From NCBI GenBank assembly GCA_031216915.1, contig CM062289.1:247195187-247259186 (forward strand): a DNA stretch of 64,000 nt, written 5' to 3'. How positions within the stretch are numbered: the first letter of the stretch is position 1; each line of letters begins with the position of its first letter. Below are positions 58,895 to 64,000 of this stretch, piece after piece. Below the pieces are notes generated by a model. The model saw only the letters and a program-made list of their open reading frames with translations. It was not told the origin of the DNA and searched no databases. The stretch is from Pictodentalium vernedei. Its lineage: Eukaryota; Mollusca; Scaphopoda; Dentaliida; Dentaliidae. The position numbers and the translations under genes are program-made.

Positions 58895-59466
58895 CTAAAA
58901 CAAAAAAAAAACATAAAAAAAACCCATTCAAACCAGATCCCAAAGTTTTCACACAATTTTCTCAAAACTTCAGTTGGCACATGGCGATTTCTTAGTGAGT
59001 GCAACAAAGCTTCCAGATGAAGCAAAAACAAGGGCTACTCAAAGTATAGGCCACTGCTCCCTACCAGTAAGAAAGTTCGAAGTAGCCTTAAAGATATTAT
59101 GGGACAGAAAAATGTTCTATGTCAAAAGAGTGAAAAATGGCCATAACTCTGGGCAAAATTATTGGATGCAACCCGTTCCTTGTGCATATCCATTCCGTAT
59201 TGCGGGACTACCAGGAAAACAAAGAAGATCCAAATCTGACCCATGGCATTGAAATTACAATCCAAAACGTTTGTAAAGACAGATGGATGGACAGATGGAT
59301 GGACAGATGGGTGGAGGGACAGATGTATGGATGAATGGAAGGACAGATGGATGGGCGGATGGACTGACAGATGGAGGTCTCCACTAGAAACCCCCGAATC
59401 TCCTCTCAGCGGTTGGGGCATAATAAGTTCACACTGGCCTGGGTTAATTATTTTGTGTTATTGAAC
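58895..59466 (+). repeat. Tandem-repeat element fragment with GACAGATGGATG microsatellite
   Basis: Blocks GGCCATAACTCTGGGCAAAA and CCAAATCTGACCCATGGCAT resemble single monomers of the dispersed tandem-repeat elements. They are followed by a GATG/GACA microsatellite (59278-59375), a common 3' neighbour of such elements here. No coding potential. Confidence 0.5.
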
Positions 59467-59472
59467 AAGACT

Positions 59473-59826
59473 ATTTATTTATTCTTTTGGGTTTAATGAC
59501 ACCTTTGACCACCAGGATCATCTCGTGTCAGAGTTTTACAGGTGGAGGAAAGTGGAGTACCCAGAAAGAACCACTGAGCAATGGCAAACAACTGTCAGAC
59601 ACTCCAGCATACTAATTACGCACAAGCAGGGGTAGCAATGTTTGAAGGTAAGGGCACCATAAAAGTGCAGTCTGCTTTAGTACACAAAACCACCATGAAC
59701 CCATGTGGACAATCGGGATGAAGTGCCTAAGGACACAATACAATTATAGTTGATTGGAATCAAACAATGGACCTTTTGGTTTACTCCATTGTCCTATCCA
59801 CTGAGCCACCACTCTCCCACTGAGCT
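59473..59826 (-). mobile_element. tRNA-derived SINE, old copy
   Basis: Same family as 18441-18786, with the ordered blocks GTGGCTCAGTGG, a shortened central block and an AAATAAATA tail, but much more diverged. A possible short duplication AGACTA lies at 59467-59472 and 59827-59832. Confidence 0.65.
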
Positions 59827-59892
59827 AGACTACAAAATGTTAACTGCTTTAGAGGAAGTGTGGTGATGTAGTGTACTAATTTATGTGGCATC

Positions 59893-60470
59893 AGGGCGAA
59901 TCATACATTTTCGATTCGAATCGAATCTCGAATCAAATCTTGTCTATTATTCAAAATCGATCTTGTGGCATCTTGAAGATGACCGATGGGGGTTGGAGAT
60001 GCTATAAACCTGATTTGTTCTGACTGTGATGGTTCAAGTCCCGACTGATAAAATAATGCAACTTCATCATCAAGGCATGCTTTAGTCGAAGGCATGTCTT
60101 GATGATGTAGTTGGAGTATTACCCTGTAAGGATCATATTTCGCCGACATTACTTGGCAACCTTAAATTTACATTTGACAGTGGTAGGGACTAGTGATGTT
60201 AGAATTAACATGGCTGATGGCATGAGTGATGATGTTATTTATGTTAATGGAGCAGAAGTTACACTTAGCCTTTTATTCTAACATTATTTATGTACTATTT
60301 CCATCTGAACTATATGTTTTGTGAGATGATGAAGATGACTGATACCAAGCTATATACCTATGAAAAAGTTTTAAGAGGAAACGAATCAGACGGCCAATTT
60401 TGAATTGAACTGAATATCTGCATAAGATCTGAAAACAAATCGAATTGAATCTCGAAGCTTTGCAGGGCCC
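59893..60470. mobile_element. Possible hAT-type MITE
   Basis: The left end CAGGGCGAATC...CGAATCGAATCTCGAA and the right end TCGAATTGAATCTCGAAGCT...TTGCAGGGCCC are inverted and begin CAGGG, as many hAT ends do. No 8-bp duplication could be confirmed. No ORF. Confidence 0.4.
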
Positions 60471-60547
60471 TATTTGGCATACTGACTGCAAACATACCAT
60501 CAACTGATGATACCTCAGACCATGCCCTGCTGGCTCCACATTAATAA

Positions 60548-61870
60548 TGAAAGTGTCAATGACACTGCAGCTCAACCTGTCCAAGAAGGGACTGAACTAA
60601 ATAGGAAACTACAGTAATGCTAAGTCATTCAATCAAGTTTCTACAGAAACAAAATTCAGAAAAATCTGATAGCTCTCATGTAGACATTAAACCAAAGCTA
60701 CATATGAAATTTGAAAATAAACAGTTGCGCCATGAGCGCATGATATGCCTGTTATTAATTACAAGAGGGAAGCACACAATATGAGTATACATGTGTACTT
60801 GTCAGGTTTTTTTTATATTCTTGTACAATAATCACAACCAACAACATACTGTGTTCAATAATTTGGAAATAAAATTATTTGAATTTCATGTATATATCTT
60901 ATGTCTGTAGAGATCATAACTTCAAGAAAAAATCAACGATTTTCTAAGTAATAAAGTCCCATAAATCTGGAATGACTAATCGAACGGCGACACCAACCGA
61001 AAGGGAGCTTCGTTCCATCAACATAAACCACCTACCAAAAAATCGTGAAAATCTCTCGGAGCGTTCTCGAGTTATTGTACGACGTGTAAAAAATCAACAA
61101 TTTTCTAAGTAATAAAGTCCCATAACTCTGGAATGACTTCTCAAACGGTGACACTAAACGAAAGGGAGCTTCCCTCCATCAATCTACACCACCTACCCAA
61201 AAAGCACGAAAATCTCTCAAAGCGTTATCGAGTTATCGTACAACGTGTAAAAAATCAACAATTTTTGAATTAATAAAGTCCCATAACTCAGGAATGACTA
61301 ATCGAACGGCGGCACTAAACGAAAGGGAGCTTCCCTCCATCGCTATACACCACCTACCCAAAAATTACAAAAATCTCTCAAAGCGTTCTTGGGTTATCGT
61401 ACGGCGTGTGACCGGACAGACAGACGGACAGCGGTATACCATAATACTAACCGTTTTTTTAAAACGGGCGCATAAAAATGGGTGAGGGATGTGGCCTGCA
61501 GGGTGTACTATTGGAATTGACAATATATGCCAAATCCAAGATGGCTGCTGGTGGCCATGTTTTTCAACGAAATTCAGAAAAATTTGATAGCTCCCAAGTA
61601 GACATTACACCAAACCTACATATGATATTTGAAAAAAAATGGGTGAGAGATGTGGCCTGCAGGGAGTACTAATGGAATTATTGACAATATATGCCAAATC
61701 CAAGATGGCTGCTGGCGGCCATGTTTTTCCATGAAATTCAGAAAAATTTGATAGCTCCCATCCAGACATCACACCAAAGCCACGTATGGAATTTGGAACT
61801 GATCGGGTGAGAGCTGCAGCCTGTAGGGTGTGCTAAAGGAAATGTGGACAGACAGACATAGGGATTGAAT
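60548..61870 (+). mobile_element. Helentron-like tandem-repeat element H, interrupted by a second element
   Basis: Starts TGAAAGTGTCAATGACACT with CAGCTCAACCTG. Core monomers (GATAGCTCCCATCCAGACAT, GCAGCCTGTAGGGTGTGCTA) are at 60650-60725 and 61470-61850. A foreign block at 60726-61463 splits a monomer between GAAAATAAA and TGGGTGAG; the intact monomer at 61625-61655 shows the unbroken sequence. The 3' end is not the usual hairpin and may be truncated. Confidence 0.6.
60726..61463. mobile_element. Tandem-repeat element nested in element H
   Basis: Starts with GTTGCGCCATGAGCGCATGA and ends with the hairpin ACCGTTTTTTTAAAACGG then GCGCATAA. The core has three monomers of about 155-170 bp (from about 60945, 61092, 61262) with AATAAAGTCCCATAA and CTTCCCTCCATC blocks. 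A separate family from A-E by its ends. Confidence 0.6.
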
Positions 61871-62482
61871 TGCTCACCTGGCAAAACTACAAATAAAAAT
61901 GTGATTTCCCATAGGGTTTCCATGGTAACTATGAGTCGCAATTACGGCAAAGTTTGCAACATGGTCACCATTACATGAGGATCATTGGTAGAGAGTGTCC
62001 CAGTCATGAATCATGTGAAGTTTCAAAACATTTGGCCTTGTAGTTTCAGAGAAGAAGATTTTTCAAAATCAACCAATCAGAATCAAAAAATGCCTCTGGT
62101 GGACACGTTTTTCACCCCAGAGGAACAAAATGAGGATCGTTTGTAGAGGAGGACCTCCCATAGACCATTCCTGCTAAGTTTGGTTCACATCGGCTCTTCC
62201 AGAGAAGAAGATGAAAATGTGATTTCCCATAGGGTTTCTTCAGTAATTATAAGCCACAATTGTGTCTATGTTTGCAACCCAATCAACATTAAATGAGGAT
62301 CGTTGGTAGAGGGTGTCCCAGTCATCAACCATGCACAGTTTCAAAACATTGGGCCTTGAAGTTTCAGAGAAGATTTATGAAAATCCACAATTTTTCAATT
62401 TCTAGAAATCAAGAGGTTCATCTATGTCACATTTTTTTTCAGGCTCCAACAAAATCAGCTTTCATATAGAGTTGGTAGGTTT
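61871..62482 (+). repeat. Dispersed repeat fragment, two diverged units
   Basis: The block AAATGTGATTTCCCATAGGG occurs at 61897 and 62214, with the following 180 bp similar (TGAGGATCRTTGGTAGAGRG, GTGTCCCAGTCAT). Resembles the cores of the other tandem-repeat elements but lacks clear ends. Confidence 0.5.
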
Positions 62483-62686
62483 TTAACTGGTAGAGTGCTA
62501 AATTATTTTTGGTCATCCAAATTTGTCACTCTCCCATAAATTGTAACAAGGCAAATACTCACAGACTAAACAGTTTTAATTCAAAAATAATATTGAGCAT
62601 ATCCACAGAATATGAAGCCTTTAAGTTGTGGCACCTGCACTTCAGAGTAAAGCCCAAATATGGGCTTCCAGCACTCTACCAGTTAA
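62483..62686. mobile_element. MITE, CTGGTAGAGTGCT family, one palindrome arm deleted
   Basis: TTAACTGGTAGAGTGCT at the left, AGCACTCTACCAGTTAA at the right. Only one arm of the central palindrome remains (CACTCTCCCATAAATTGTAA). Confidence 0.75.
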
Positions 62687-63055
62687 GGCTATAGTAAGTG
62701 CATAACCGATAGAAAATTGTGTCTAACAACTGTACTCTTTCACATTGGCATGAATGATATATGCTTAAAGTCAATGTCAGGGTGTGGGGGGGGGGGGGGG
62801 GGCAGGTTTCCAGCAGGCCAGTGGGTATAAGGGTGGCAGTGTGCAAAATTTCAAAAATTTTCAAAAGTGACTCTAACCGACAGAGCGTTCACGTGGTTTG
62901 GAGATGGCTAACCAAATGCTTGGCTATGTAAAAATTCTTGGAAACTGCTTTTTTATCATTAACAAGCATTCATATATTGCGTGGAACTGAAATATATACA
63001 TGTATAGCCTCTCAAGGCAAAAGTCTAAACATCTATCAGACACAAGAAAGGCTGG
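62687..63055. other. Intron sequence
   Basis: A G tract at about 62785-62802; otherwise nothing recognised. Confidence 0.4.
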
Positions 63056-63297
63056 TTAACTGTTAGAGTGCTGGAAGCCCATGTTCGGGCTTTATTCTGA
63101 ACTGCAGGTACCAAAAGCTGAAGACTTCATATTTTATGACGTTTCCTATCCTGGAAGTAAAATTCCTTCACTCCATCGATTTGCATTGTTAAATTTATGG
63201 GAGAGTACCTATAGGTACTCTCCCATAAATTGTAACAAGACAAAAATGTGTGAACACATATTGAGGGTGAGAAAAACTTTAGCACTCTACCAGTCAA
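63056..63297. mobile_element. MITE, CTGGTAGAGTGCT family
   Basis: TTAACTGTTAGAGTGCTGGA at the left, AGCACTCTACCAGTCAA at the right. Central palindrome with ATTTATGGGAGAGTACCTAT and its complement. The right TTAA has mutated to TCAA. Confidence 0.72.
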
Positions 63298-63896
63298 GTT
63301 ACTAAAACTTTACCATTCAAGATGCAACTTTTGGCTAACCGGAAATCCTTGAATAGTACAGTTCATGGACAGTGGATTGTAACTAAATTTAAATTTGTGT
63401 TGCCACCACGAAAACAAAACAAGCGTTCTCGTCACATTGTGCACACTGGGTGGGTATATGGGTGGGCATGAGGGTGGGGGCTTGGGCAGGCAGGCAGGCA
63501 GATGGATGGATGGATGGATGAACAGACAGATGGACAGGCAGACTGCATTTCATAATATTCCGGCCTTAATTGCTGAAAATCCATATCAACTTCTCTGAAA
63601 TCATGTGTGCAGGGTTAAGTTAGAAATCAACAGTAGCATAGCAATACTGTTTACCAAATAGTGCCAGCACACATTTATGAATTACGTTTCAATAAAAATC
63701 GGTAAAAGAAGGTTAAAGAATATTTTGAAAATGACAGTTTTTCAGACAGATCTCTCTTTCAAAGAGCAATGGATAGGTAAACGGTAACTCACATTTTATT
63801 CAAAGGATTTGTCAATATGTCTATTATGAATGAATGATAAAATCAAAGAATAATAATTGACTGGAGAATATTTGTATACTATCATTTAGAGCTTAC
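63298..63896. other. Intron sequence with GATG microsatellite
   Basis: GGCA/GATG microsatellite at 63485-63540. No other feature. Confidence 0.45.
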
Positions 63897-64000
63897 CAGT
63901 AAATGACACTAAGTTTTCCAAACACCTGTCATCAATCACAACTTGACAGTTTTTCTGATAACATATAGTAGCAAAGTTGTTTCCAGTTACATCCCTACAT
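63897..64000 (-). CDS. Candidate host exon, continues past the window end
   Basis: Donor ACTG/GTAAGC follows 63897 (minus strand). The frame ending in phase 1 is open to the window edge and includes DVTGNNFATICYQKNCQVV and IDDRCLENLVSFT, a sequence more like a folded domain than the Ser-rich exons. A weak acceptor may lie near 63957, which would shorten it. Its phase does not join directly to the exon at 58819-58894 (phase 0 start), so either an exon is missing between them or this belongs to another gene. Confidence 0.35.

Overview
The window is animal genomic DNA, dominated by transposable elements and sparse in host exons. No bacterial, organellar or viral gene organisation is present. The AT-rich background, tRNA-derived SINEs with target-site duplications, DIRS-type tyrosine-recombinase retrotransposons, TTAA-flanked MITEs, and tandem-repeat elements with short subterminal inverted repeats point to a marine invertebrate. 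The tandem-repeat elements resemble the 'pearl'/Helentron-associated elements known from bivalves, so a mollusc, probably a bivalve, is my best guess. That assignment rests on remembered repeat families and was not checked by a search.

Host gene. Five short exons on the minus strand (63897 to beyond 64000, 58819-58894, 23573-23755, 16434/16483-16718 and 8837-8973) have usable splice sites. The three middle ones join in compatible phase. A poly(A) signal at 8620-8625 follows the candidate last exon. They appear to be the 3' part of one gene of more than 55 kb whose protein is serine-rich and low in complexity. I do not recognise the family. Almost everything else in the window is intron.

Layout. 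1-5102: DIRS copy 1, cut by the window edge and inserted into a tandem-repeat element (5103-5987). 5988-8836: 3' flank and 3' UTR of the host gene. 10197-16271: a TTAA MITE split by DIRS copy 2 (10443-16079), the most readable copy. 18441-18786: SINE. 19092-20223 and 20596-22290: tandem-repeat elements, with a DIRS terminal-repeat relic between them. 25896-40522: DIRS copy 4, an older divergent subfamily that received at least two tandem-repeat elements (31926-33886, 37119-39777). 40523-43826: intron with a SINE-like element and a MITE. 43827-50834: DIRS copy 3. 52363-53682: tandem-repeat element. 56260-58210: MITE, SINE and three abutting MITEs. 58895-63896: SINE, hAT-like MITE, nested tandem-repeat elements and two MITEs.

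How the parts work together. The DIRS elements read on the minus strand in the order Gag, RT-RNase H, tyrosine recombinase. They have inverted terminal repeats and an internal complementary region that joins the complements of both ends. Copies 1 and 3 share a lost Gag start codon, the same early stop, the same RT deletion and the same RNase H Asp-to-Val change, but have different right flanks. They therefore look like members of a non-autonomous subfamily that spread after losing its own enzymes. The tandem-repeat elements share end structures while their repeat cores differ, and one conserved core box recurs across all types.
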